In this document: positions 49,301 to 59,534 of the stretch, one piece after another
Numbering within the stretch: position 1 is the first letter of the stretch
How the letters are laid out: the number at the start of each line of letters is the position of its first letter
Source of the DNA: Boletus sp. NGJ
Taxonomy: Eukaryota > Basidiomycota > Agaricomycetes > Boletales > Boletaceae
Direction of reading: 5' to 3'
Length of the DNA: 64,000 nucleotides
NCBI GenBank assembly: GCA_019096195.1
Contig: JAGTXK010000055.1
Span: 992,001 to 1,056,000, forward strand
The notes under the pieces: generated by a model
What the model was told of the DNA's origin: nothing
Seen by the model: only the letters and a program-made list of their open reading frames with translations
Databases searched by the model: none
Position numbers and translations under genes: made by a program

Positions 49301-49785
49301 GGATCGGAAGGATTGGCGTCCAGATCGATACCAGTCATAGTAAAAGTCTTGCCGCTACTAGTTTGCCCGTAGGCAAGAATGGTGCAATTAAAACCTTCGA
49401 GAAAGCGCGAAATGAGGGGCTGAGCGGTGCTTGTAAAGAGCGCATGCTGTGTAGTGTTGGGAGAATGAACTTGGTCAAAAGTGAATACTTGTTTTTTCCC
49501 AGGTGTGACAGGAGAGGAAAGAGCGGTGGTAGAACCAGAAGCGGCGGGGGCAGCAGAGATAGCGTCGACGGAGACAGTGATGGGCGTTGTTGCATGAATG
49601 ACAGTTCTCTGGAAGCGAGCGGGAATGGACGCCATGTCTGCAGAGGTCGTGGGCCGGATGCGCAACGCTGTAAATAGTGAGGGAGATGAGCATGCAGGCG
49701 CGGAGAGAAGGAAGAAGAGGGACTCGCCGACTTGGACAGATGTCATTGCGACCGACGACGACGGCGACGACGAGTGGGGCGCCAT
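43394..49785 (-). CDS. Large kinesin-4-like motor protein with long coiled coil
   Basis: N-terminal kinesin motor of about 1,980 residues in roughly nine exons. Motor: [17 protein letters not shown]-loop [43 protein letters not shown], switch [18 protein letters not shown] and switch [13 protein letters not shown]. Then [40 protein letters not shown] and [20 protein letters not shown]. The neck [20 protein letters not shown] is typical of kinesin-4 (KIF4/KIF21). About 90 Ser/Pro/Arg/Gly-rich residues are inserted in the motor between switch I and switch II. After the neck come about 1,500 residues of nearly unbroken heptad sequence rich in EEHAAAL-type units, a Pro-rich break ([15 protein letters not shown]), and a final coil. 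The first intron appears to use a GC donor. Start 49785 is the first Met; 49746 (MTSVQV) is an alternative. Confidence 0.9.
49668..49727 (-). other. Probable GC-AG intron in the kinesin gene
   Basis: Joining SVQV to ALRIRP in frame requires exon 1 to end ...GTC G and exon 2 to begin CG TTG. The only matching boundaries are a GCGAGT donor at 49727 and an ACAG acceptor at 49668, a 60-nt intron. GT donors nearby (GTCCAA, GTCGGC) leave the wrong phase. Confidence 0.6.
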
Positions 49786-50160
49786 CGCTGGTGTTGACGG
49801 TCAAGAAAGGGCGGTTGGAAGGGATGGCGGGGGTTGCCGACGAGTTGAATTCAGCTCACACGGCCAGGGCAGCACCACGCCAACGAATGTCAGCACGCTT
49901 CATCGCATGTCCAAATATACGTATAGGATTATGTTGTACGGGTATGCTCAAACAACTAAGGAAAAGGTAGCGAATACGAATCCACAACGATCCCAAGTTA
50001 CGCGTTCAACTCCCTAGCCAAACCTCTGAACCGAACCCGTCAGCCTGGTCCGACACCACTTGGAGAACAACGCCTGACCTGAGCCACGGGTCAAAGGAGG
50101 ATACTCACGCCAGCCCCGCAGACGTGTCGCGCGACATTAAATCGGGAGCGTTCGCGCCCC
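49786..50160. other. Intergenic, kinesin promoter / PAC1 3' side
   Basis: This 375-bp stretch between two same-strand genes shows no repeat, RNA gene or conserved frame. Confidence 0.45.
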
Positions 50161-51847
50161 TTATGGCAGCCAGATTTTCACCATCTGGTCAACCCCGGCC
50201 GATGCCACCACATTGACCAACTTCTCAGGCTCGCCAGACTTGGACTCTGCCCCTTCCATTCCATTCGTCTTTCCGGCGCTCACAGACACCTTCTGCCGTC
50301 CCCAAGCGATCGTAGCGACGAAATGCGTGTGCGCCTCCACGGTCTTCATGCATCTGCCTGTCGACAATTCCCATATCCGTATCGTCTTGTCGTCAGATGC
50401 CGAAAGTAAGAGTTTCCCTGACGGATGGAAGACGAGTGCCCGAATCCAGTTGTCATGTCCGGCCTGGCAGGAAGACATCAGTCGCTTTCCCGTGCAATGC
50501 TGAAAGGCACTCTACAAGGTTTTTCAGCATTTGACCGCTCTGTGTGTCCCAGAGTTTTATTGTCTTGTCTCTCGAACCCGTAACGACGTATGCGCCAGGT
50601 TTCTTTACCCGATCCGTGTTCTGAATGTAATGTGAGATATAAACGCAAAAGAACCCACGTGAACGAACCGGGACGCCCGCAAGCTCGCGAATGGCATTGT
50701 ACGACGCAATCGGAGCAAAGACCACAACTTCAACTTGGTGATCGTGCCCCCGAAGCTCCATCTTTTGCTCACCCGTGAGTGGGTCCCAAAGTCGGGCAGT
50801 CTGTTGTGCATATTATTCGAGGCACCAAAAGCAAACTGGCTTGTGGGACAAAATACCTGGTCCTTGGAAGCACTGGCTAACAGTCGCCCATCGTCGGACG
50901 GAACAACATAACGGACCCAGTCGGTATGACCAACGATCGTCCGCACGAGATGCCTTGTCGGATGTCCATAAGCGTTGCCGCCACCTTGCGGGTCCGGACT
51001 TACGCTGAAGCAACATCGAAAATCCTAATTGAATGATCCCAACTTGCACTGACGATAAGCTGATCTCCCGGCAGGAATCGTGCAGAAGAAACGGCATGAT
51101 CGTGACCGGTCAGTGTCTTGATGTTCTTCCATTCATTCTGAGAATCCCAAATCTTGATGAATAGATCCGATGAGCATGTCACTGATTGTTCCCATCATGA
51201 GAACTGGTACCACCAAGTCGTTGAGCTGTACTCGCCCAGCAAATGACCTTTGTGGTCAAATTCGACATCATTCACCCCTTTCTGATGTCCCTTTAATGTT
51301 CTCTCGAATTCTCCCGTTTCCCAATCCCAAATTTTGACAGTAGCATCTTCGCTAGCAGAGGCGAGCAGTGAGTACTGGGGATGAAAAGCCACGCGCGTTA
51401 TGCTCTGCCTGTGTCCGGTTAGAACGTGTGCGGCTGGCGTACGCGGTACCCAATCGGCCTGCATTGCAGCACGCTTCGAGGGTGCGAGAGAGAGCTCTTC
51501 CTGCAGAGATGCATTTCGCGTCTCAAGGTCCATGATCTAGTTCGGAGAAAGCTCAATCGCAAGTCAGTGAGCGATTCGGCGGGTGCACAACACCTTCTTC
51601 TGCAATCGAATGACGCTCGTCCATTTCTTCTCCAAAAGCCCCGCGTATTTTGCCTTGGGATCTGGAGTGTATTCTACGCCCGAGTCCTCTTTGAGTGCAC
51701 CGTATGCGCCAACAAAGTTGTTGGCATGGAGGTACTCGAGCATGGCCTTGTGCCTGGATCGATGTATTGGGTGGCCATGAGCATCAGCTGATAGATCATG
51801 TCTGCCACGCACAGTTCTTCTCTCTGGCGGTCGGAAAGGAGGGCCAT
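50161..51847 (-). CDS. PAC1: PAC1/LIS1 dynein regulator (LisH, WD40)
   Basis: Binds the dynein motor and, with NudE, controls nuclear migration. Exon 1 [12 protein letters not shown] joins [20 protein letters not shown] across an intron, giving the LisH motif. The coiled segment [12 protein letters not shown] and [12 protein letters not shown]-like residues ([18 protein letters not shown]) follow, then seven WD40 blades. Blade features: [90 protein letters not shown] and [13 protein letters not shown]. Then [74 protein letters not shown] and [14 protein letters not shown] at the stop. The order and length match fungal PAC1. Introns about 50-65 nt, one with a longer unspliced run near 50640. 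Confidence 0.94.
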
Positions 51848-51982
51848 GGTGATTCCAGCGCCTTTGGTTTGACCGTTTGAGCGTGCGGGGAAACGGAACC
51901 GAGACGACGCGTGAATGATCTCGTCGCTGTTGTTCGCGACGAGTGATGATCTTGTTTTGCATTGTTGTTCCTACACTACCGA

Positions 51983-52896
51983 CTAGGCCCCCAACCGAAT
52001 CGATTTGAACTCCTCCGTTACATGCTTTATCGCTGCCTCGACCGGCAACCTCTCCAGCGAGCTTGCTCCAACTTTCCATAGTGTGAACCTCGGTACCTCA
52101 TCGACGTAGGACCACTCACAGAAACCGTGCACGCTCTTGACCCGCTCAATCACATACCGCGCGTCCTCGGGTGTCGCGATGGGTCCTCCATGACAGAGAA
52201 CGATCACATTCGAGTTATATTCTCTTCGCTGTATCCGCGATATCCTGAACTCGCTTGACACAGTCATCCAGGGCTAGCGCGGTCTGTGCACCGATCGTCC
52301 CGCTCGTCGTGAGACCCATGTGGGCGACGATGATGTCTGCTCCGGCTTCTGTCATGCGCTCTGCCTCGTCAATGTTGAAAACGTAGGGTGCTGTCAATAG
52401 GTCCATTTCATGCGCAAGGCGGATCATTTCGACCTCCTTCCCATACTCCATCCCTGTCTCTTCCAGGTTTTGACGAAACATTCCATCAATCAACCCTGGA
52501 CACCCACGAATCCCAAATCTTTGATCTCTCGCAAAAAGCGGGCCATATCGCGGAAGGGGTCAGTGCCACAGATGCCAGCTAGCACGGGCGTTTTCTTCAC
52601 CACTGTCAGAATCTCGCTGGCCATCTCAATCACGATGGCATTGGCGTCCCCGTAAGGCATCAGACCCTACGCTGAGTCTCAGCACTGTCACGGTATACCA
52701 AACTTGTGATTCTCACTGCTAGGGAACCCCTGCCCGCCATACGATACCGGCCCGAGTTACACAGGATGATCAGGTCCACTCCCCCAGCCTCCTGCGACTT
52801 GGCACTGAGTCCGACTCCAGCTCCGCCTCCAACAATTGCTTCGCCTCGGCGAATGGAGCCTCTCAGTCGCTCAAGCGCTTCTTGGCGTCTAGACAT
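51983..52896 (-). pseudogene. TIM-barrel 'PEP hydrolase-like' gene (Tm-1 C-terminal half), frame broken
   Basis: Homologue of the TIM-barrel domain that forms the C-terminal half of tomato Tm-1 and stands as a separate gene beside UPF0261 in bacteria and fungi. The start [20 protein letters not shown] leads to [20 protein letters not shown] and [16 protein letters not shown] clean intron joins this to [20 protein letters not shown], then [11 protein letters not shown]. After LGFVGVQ the expected NFPTV is missing and the frame shifts (near 52498) before [19 protein letters not shown] second shift falls near 52222, between DIADTAKRI and NSNVIVLCHGGP. The rest (GASSLERLPVEAAIKHV) is good. Conservation on both sides of each break argues for recent decay, or for sequence errors. 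It is head to head with the UPF0261 gene, 85 bp apart. Confidence 0.75.
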
Positions 52897-52981
52897 GGTG
52901 TTGATTGTATCGACGATGATCTTCTCAAGGACAATCTACTTATATCAGCCAGCACTGCTGACGTAAGCACGGTCAGACCCA

Positions 52982-54185
52982 ATGTCCTCTCTTCCAGTCG
53001 TCGCGGTTGTCGGCACTTGTGATACCAAATACGAAGCACTTTGCTACATCAAGCATGCTATCGACACCACCGGATTGTGCAGAGCCATCCCGGCAGTTAC
53101 GACCCCCCTGACCATGACCAGATCGATATCACCCGCTCGCAAGTGTTGAGCATGCTTTCAGAGGACGCTCTAGACTTTTCTTGCCGTGACACCGCGCTAG
53201 AAACCATGACTTGCGCCATCACGGCTACCCTTTCCCGTCTCTATGCCGAAGGAGCCATCGCAGGCGTCATAAGTGCTGGTGGCTCTGGCAACCAGTGTCC
53301 GCGCTGCAGCATTTCGTGACGCCTTTTCCATCGGTTTTCCAAAGCTCCTGGTGTCCACCATGGCGTCAGGAAACACTTCCCACTATGTTGGCGAGACAGA
53401 CGTGACGATGATGCACTCCGTCGTGGATATAGCAGGGATGAACACACTGCTTCTGCCATCGCCGGCATGACGCTCCGTTCCCGGCTCAGACCGGACGCCA
53501 GCCCTCAAAGACGTCGGGTCGCTGTTACCATGTTTGGTGTCACAACCCCATGTGTCCAAGTAGCCACACGGCAGTTCGAAGAACTGGGGTACTCTGTCGT
53601 CACCATCCACGCGACAGGATCGGGAGGACTGTCGATGGAAAGGCTAATACGGGAGGGATATTTTACGGGCGTCTTGGATCTCACGACCACGGAGCTCGCG
53701 GGCGAACTCGTCGGAGGTGTGCTCACCGCTGGGCCCAACCGTCTCGAAGCAGCAGCGGACAAGTCCATTCCCCAAGTCGTCTCGGTTGGTGCGCTGGACA
53801 TGGTCAACTTTGGCCCGGCCTCGACCGTTCCTGCAAAGTTTTTCTGGTAGACGTTTCGCCCGCCATAATGCATCGGTTACGCTGATGCGTACGTCGCCCG
53901 AGGAATGCCGGGTCTTGGGCGAGACCATTGCTCAAAAGCTCGGAAAAGCTTTAATGGGCAGGACACATGTCCTTCTCCCTCTCCGAGGTTTTTCCGGAAT
54001 CGGCAAGGGATGGAGGGCCGTTTTGGGACGTGGAAGCAGACAGGGCGTTGCTGGATACATTGCGTTCCGCAGGACTAGAGTGTCCCGTCGAGGAGCTTGA
54101 CACCGATATCAATGATCCATCCTTTAGTATTGCTGCCGTATCGGCTCTTCACAGAATGATTCAATCTATGGACAAACATATTTGA
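52982..54185 (+). pseudogene. UPF0261 / Tm-1-like ATP-binding gene, frame broken about five times
   Basis: Counterpart of the N-terminal half of tomato Tm-1, a protein that inhibits tobamovirus replication in tomato; its role in fungi is unknown. Family blocks are recognisable but lie in shifting frames: VVAVVGTCDTKYEALCYIKH (frame a); PPDHDQIDITRSQVLSMLSE to GVISAGGSG (frame b, from about 53090). Next are [20 protein letters not shown] and [17 protein letters not shown] (from about 53285). Then VTMFGVTTPCVQVATRQFEE, TGVLDLTTTELAGELVGGVL and VVSVGALDMVNFGPAS (from about 53445). VTLMRTSPEECRVLGETIAQ follows a T5 run near 53842, and GGPFWDVEADRALLDTLRSA follows a shift near 53990. The breaks are small losses or gains with no GT-AG introns that could explain them. 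No other gene in the window shows this. Confidence 0.75.
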
Positions 54186-54507
54186 CCAGCCAGTACGCTG
54201 AAACCTACAACACGGGCACGCGAAAGGGACATACATAAAGCGAAGACGATTACAACGTAACAAACAAGTGGATATCCGAGTCCTTTGACCATGTCCATGG
54301 CTGCTGTGTAAATCTGAGCAGGAGACGGTGGGTAACATGTTACACGGAGATGGAGAGCCAATAGAACGGAACATCAGAGATAGGGAAAGATAAGACAGAT
54401 GGGAGCAATGGGAAAGGCGTCGTGGCTTAAATAGAACGAAATCTATATCCATAGTGGTTAGTACTTTTCGCACTCGGTACATATCTGGTCGCAGCAATTG
54501 TTTCTGT
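54186..54507. other. Intergenic between convergent UPF0261 remnant and YTH gene
   Basis: This 322-bp stretch shows no gene, RNA or repeat. Confidence 0.45.
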
Positions 54508-57222
54508 TCAAAACGGTACCCCACCCATGTTCATGTAACTTTGTCCCCCAGTGGGTCCTGGACTCGGGTGTCGCATGACACTCTGATGCATGGCCTGCGA
54601 TTGTGGAATGCCAAAGGGAGGGTTCATCATGCCCATTTGCATCTGCATTTGTAGCATGGCGGGAGTCATTGTAGCTGCCATGCCGGGCGACATTGCGCTA
54701 TACAATGCGGCCGGATTTCCCATGTTCGCCATCGTGTAGATCGCCTGTTGCTGTTGTGGGGTTGGGGACTGGGACTGTGGTGTCGAAGCGTCAGATCCGC
54801 TGCCAGACCCGGCTGGCTGCTGAGCTTGTGTCTTTTGCATCGCCTGCAGCTTTTCAAAATTCAGTGTTTGCGAGCATGAGACATGGAACAGAACATACCT
54901 CATAAAATGCGAAATCTTGCAGGAGCGACGTCCTCGCCGGATGGGTGTGGAAAATGCGGAGCATCTCTTGTCCAGCATCTGGCATGAGCTCTTGAGTGTC
55001 ACGAGAGTTAGTGACAGGCTTGCGTTCTGCGGTGTTACTACGGTATACTGGTGAGTAGCATCCCAAGCAAACATCGTGAGGACGGACTTGAGGCGTATGT
55101 GACGTAGGTTTGCATTAGGAATGTCACGAACGAAAACCCATCGAACTTTGAAGACACCTTTCCACTTGTCCGATGCCCAGACGGTACTACTACGTGTATA
55201 ATCAACCTGACAAAATGTGAGCGCACATTGAAATTCGAAGCGCAAGCCAACGTACGGGAGTCAGCATTTCCGCCATCCCGCAAAAGTGACCGCTGTAAGT
55301 GAATGTCAGAACACCAAGAACGATCGTCAGTGCATACCACAGTCACCTAGCATTGACGCTAAAGAAAAGGTAAATCGGGCCTCTTCCAGCGCACTCCTTG
55401 AATGCCTTGTCAAGACGTTTATTCCCTGGGTCTGTGGAGCTCCAAATTTCATACTTGAGAGACTTGTGTACGTCATCTTCGGTGTATGATTTGATAACAA
55501 AGTATCGCGCCTGTGATGAGACTATAGTTCATGCACGAATTTCTAGAGGAATGTTTACGGACAAAATGTGGTCGAATATCAAAATGCTGAGGGTTGTAAC
55601 CTTTGGTTGCGATCAGCGTAGGAAGATCAACTGGTGAACTGAGAAAACCGGAAAGTGATTGTATATTGTTGTCGCTCTGGGATTGTTGTAGTTGGCCTTG
55701 TGCGAAGCCCAACCGAGGCGCCTGCATCGCACCCATCTGGTTGAGATATTGTGGAGGCATGGGCGGGACACTGGGGATGCTGCCTTTTTGACCTTGGTTG
55801 TAACCATAATTCAGGCTTGAATTGGAGGCGCGTTCGGTGAGATGTTTATCTCCTCGATCCCAAGTACTCGCACCGGTTGCGGTGCTGTCGCTCGTAGCTC
55901 CGCGCTGTGATCGTCACAACACATGACATCCGATAAAAGTTGCAACACACACCGATTGTCCGGTCGGGGTCTTCCGACCCTCTATGTCGGTGTTCAACTG
56001 GAGCTTCCGCGCAGTTCCATTGCCTTGCATGGCGTTTTGACGCACGGTGCCTGGTGAGACTGGAGAGGGGTGGGTCGGATTGAAGCGGGGTGGATGACCG
56101 CCCTGGAGCGCAGCAGGATTCGAGTAGAGTTGGTTGGCGTTGCTGAGTTCCATGGCAGACAATGCGCGGGCAACATCGTCGACAGTTGCCATAGCCGGTC
56201 CCGAAAACGTACCAGCTGGTGTGCGCCAATCGGCACCTGCGGGAGTGGCCCATGGGGAAGCACGGCCAATGGGGCTCGTAGGGTATTGGGCAGACCCCTG
56301 ACTGCCATATTGCTGCTGGTTTGGAGGAGGTGAGCGAGGTGTGAAGTATGATTCGTCATCATATGGATTGACGAGATCTTTTTCTTCGCTATAGTCTTCC
56401 TCCTCAGGATCGGGGGGGCTCGGCGTCTGACCGACGGTAGCGGTGTGCCGGGAACCCGTTTGCTGCAGTGTGCCTGCACGTTTGAGGCCGGAGGGTGGGA
56501 TTTGTCGCTGGGCGCCATATGTGAGACTCTGGTGACGACGGACGCCGGAGGAAGCTGGGGGCGGGGAGGGGACATGGGGAGTTGCGAAATGGGGTGACAG
56601 CGGTGACGGGTTGGCGGTAGAGGAGTGGTCTACGACTTGCTGGTGGGGGGCTTGGTCCGAGGAAGACATGTTGTGCTGAGAGGAGGGTGTGAGTACCAAG
56701 GGTGGGTATAGCGGGATGGAACGTGGGTGCAGAGGATATGGCGGGGGAGGTATATTAAGCTCACCTCGTCTTGATTGTTGAAGCCTCGCATTTCTCGTTC
56801 CCAGTCCTCCTCATCGCCATCGTGTCCAGCGATGGCGGATAAGCTATTCATAGTTCGTGGTGTTAAGTTGCCAGACTGCCTTGAAGATTGTGCGCGGAAA
56901 GCTGAGAGAGGAAGTGAGAGGGAGGGAGAAAGGGATGGAAATGGGAGGGCAGACCTCTTTTAGAGTTGGTTGGAAGGGAGCTCTGTCTGTGGAGAGATGT
57001 TTTCTCTCCGACTGCGCCGACACCACCGACCCAGTCTTCATCGACGGGCTCATCGTCGTTCCAGAGCTGCTGGTCCTGGGACTCTTCTGATATGGTGGCG
57101 CGTGCACCTGCCCTAGCGGTGCGAGAGGCGGCGGATATGGTATGATGGCGACGGACACCTGTGGAGGGTGGAGAGACGGGTACGGGAGGGGGGGAGATGT
57201 TGTGTGTTGGTTTGGAGGCCAT
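54508..57222 (-). CDS. YTH-domain RNA-binding protein (m6A-reader type)
   Basis: YTHDF-like reader that recognises N6-methyladenosine in RNA through an aromatic cage. The long N-terminal half is low-complexity, rich in Ser/Pro/Gln/Asn, with two similar segments, [14 protein letters not shown] and [20 protein letters not shown]. The YTH domain is built over several exons: [51 protein letters not shown] joined to [31 protein letters not shown], and [18 protein letters not shown]. Cage tryptophans are visible in EIWSS and WASDKWKG. After the domain [18 protein letters not shown] and [20 protein letters not shown] follow, as in fungal DF proteins. The tail is Gln/Met/Gly-rich ([13 protein letters not shown]) and ends YMNMGGVPF. 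It is head to head with the TilS gene, 351 bp. Confidence 0.92.
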
Positions 57223-57573
57223 GAGATGATTAAATTTTTACGTGTTTTTCTGGGTGGAGGAGCGGAAAAGTGTAGGCGGGGAGGTTCGCACCCTTGCCCT
57301 TGGCCACATGGCAGTACGCGTCATCACACATTAATAGTATTTACGGCGGGGAAATAAGTAGGCATGAACATGGGTATAGCTAACGATCTTTGGGTGTGGC
57401 GAACAAGGCAACGGCGATGAATTCGGTGACCACAGCGAGGGGGTACCAGATTGCCTCTTTTCAGCGGCCATCAAGACGATGTGATGGGGCCATGGCCATT
57501 GCGACAGCGACGCTGTGGGGAGGGAAACGAGTGTCGAGCAAACACAAAAACCGCAGTCACTACACCGGGTCAC
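57223..57573. promoter_or_regulatory. Divergent promoter, YTH / TilS
   Basis: This 351-bp region lies between the start codons of two divergent genes. It has no clear dyad or repeat. Long open frames entering it from both sides are compositional shadows of the GC- and C-rich TilS gene. Confidence 0.4.
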
Positions 57574-59278
57574 ATGTCTGCTGCGATTCACCTCGTCGAG
57601 TTCGCCACCGCCCTCCGTCGCTCTCTCCCCGCCCTCGCCACTCCTCTCATCGCCGTCGCAAACTCTGCGGGCCCCGACTCTACCTGTCTCCTCTTCCTCC
57701 TCAGCCAGCTCTTCCCTTCTCGTGCTCTCCTCTCCATCCATGTCGCTCACAACCTACAGCCCGCTTCTACAGACATGGCCGCTCTCGCAGCTGCAAACGC
57801 CAACTCCCTCGGCATACCCCACCACACCGCACACATCCCCTGGGGTGTCCACCCGTTCCCCCCCCGTCCCCACCACCGGTCCCGTAGAACGCACAGCACG
57901 CGATGCCCGCTACAACCTTCTCTTCCACGCAGTCACCCGCGCCCGCGCACCCCTCCTCGCACTCGCTCACCACGCGGACGACCAGCTCGAGACAGCCATC
58001 ATGCGTCTCGCGCGCGGTTCCTCCCTCCTCGGAGCCGCCGGAATGCGTCCATCCCGCAGATGGGGCATGGGCTCAAATTCCACTCTCTCCTCGTTCGGCC
58101 ACCACGGTCTAAACACGTTCATCCTTCGCCCCCTCTTGTCCTTTCAAAAGGTCACCCCATTTCCTCCCTCCCTTCTCTCTCATCCCCACACCTCTCTAGG
58201 ACAGGATTATCGCCACGTGCAATGCCCATCACTTGCACTACATCAACGACCCCACAAACGTTCAGCCACACCTCACGCCACGCAACGCCATTCGCCACTG
58301 CCTTGGCGACGATCCCCCCTTTTCTCGCCCCGTATCCTTGCCCTCCATTTCCATCTCTAAACTCAGGCATGCTTCCTCGTTTTTGCAATCTCTCGCTCCC
58401 GACGTCCTCGCCGAAAAGCACCGACTCCATGCTGCTGTCGCCAATCTCGCAACCAGGGCAAATCACCTGGATCTCAGAGGCATGCTTCTCGCGCTCGGCT
58501 CGCTCGTCTGCTCATCATGACACCAACAGTCACTGCTCATCTTACCGAACATGTCCTCCCGTCCCCGTTCGGCACCATTCTCCTTCCGTCCGCCAATTTA
58601 CGCGATATCACCGACCCCGACGTGCGCTCCGCACTCGTCTTGCGCGTAATTCGTTACGTCTCCTTTCACCCTTGGGGCTCTCTCCGTGCAGATGCACACA
58701 GGCGCAAGAGCAGTATACATCGCATCGTTCGCGCTTTGTGGGCGGAGGATCCACACGTCAAAAAATTTACAGCGGGTGCCGGCGTGCTTTGGAGCCCTGC
58801 CATATTCAATCCGAAAATGCCCCTCAGGGTCGGAAATCATTGTCTGCATTTGACTCTCAAACCTGACGACCGCTTCTGCTGGCTGGCCTCGCGAACACCC
58901 CCCTTCTCCAAAAATCCACAGCAAGGGGCTGGCTCCCCGACCGGACTGATCATCGACCTCACCGAACAACTCAGAGCTGCCCTGTCCTCGGATGTATCTG
59001 CCGATCCTCTCCAAGCCCTCTACGACTGTCGCTTCCTCCTTCGCATTCACCCTTTCAAGATGCCGACGTACGTAAAGTCTGCCTTGCAGAAACACGACAA
59101 GACGGCGTCGATCAAAGTCGTGCCATTCACCCAATATTACTGGCCCAAAGTCGTCCTCCAGCGCGAATCCCATCCTGACCAAGTTTTGGCGCTGCCCCAG
59201 GAGAATGGCACCCTGGACGCAACCGGATCCCCATCATGGATCTCGATTCAGTGGATCCGTCCGTTGGATGCTGCATGA
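57574..59278 (+). CDS. TILS: TilS-like tRNA(Ile)-lysidine synthetase
   Basis: PP-loop ATPase that in bacteria converts C34 of tRNA-Ile(CAU) to lysidine. Four exons, 57574-57844, 57888-58150, 58200-58436 and 58478-59278 with introns of 43, 49 and 41 nt, give 523 residues in one frame. The PP-loop reads IAVANSAGPDSTCLLFLL (SGGxDS variant SAGPDS); HVAHNLQPAS follows. WERTARDARYNLLFHAVTRA is restored across intron 1. The TilS hallmark is ALAHHADDQLETAIMRLARG with SSLLGAAGM, then FILRPLLSFQK|DRIIATCNAHHL, NDPTN (NDxTN motif) and TPRNAIRHCL. The C-terminal half is divergent. In a eukaryote it most likely serves mitochondria; the N-terminus has few acidic residues but is not a strong presequence. 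The short introns make it look frameshifted at first sight. Confidence 0.88.
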
Positions 59279-59534
59279 CTAGTATATGTCTTTCACTGCG
59301 CGATACAGTTAAAATGACCAGATGCGCAGTCTGATCCACTTGTGAGCGCCCACTCTGACGTGATCTAGGCTCGGACCACTAGGGTTCGAGAACCGGAGGC
59401 AGTGAGACATGTACAACTTGTTGCATTCAGGACCAGTGTCTAGTTTTATCTCATGATGGGTTGGGCTTATCTCTTGTCGCAGAGCCGTGCGACGAAATGA
59501 CGCTTCCACGACCAAGGAACAGCATGCACACTAC

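Noticed and set aside
52982-54185. Introns as an explanation of the UPF0261 frame breaks
   Set aside because: At the breaks conserved codons are missing or one base is off; there is no inserted stretch with GT-AG ends near 50 nt as elsewhere in the window.
57331-57750. 139-codon minus-strand frame at the TilS promoter and start
   Set aside because: It overlaps the conserved PP-loop exon on the other strand and looks like a composition effect of C-rich DNA.
57845-58477. Apparent frameshifts in the TilS gene
   Set aside because: Introns of 43, 49 and 41 nt with GT-AG ends restore one 523-codon frame and the conserved motifs.
59370-59400. T-loop-like string GGGTTCGAGAACC as a tRNA remnant
   Set aside because: The T-stem does not pair and no D-arm, anticodon arm or acceptor stem can be found around it.
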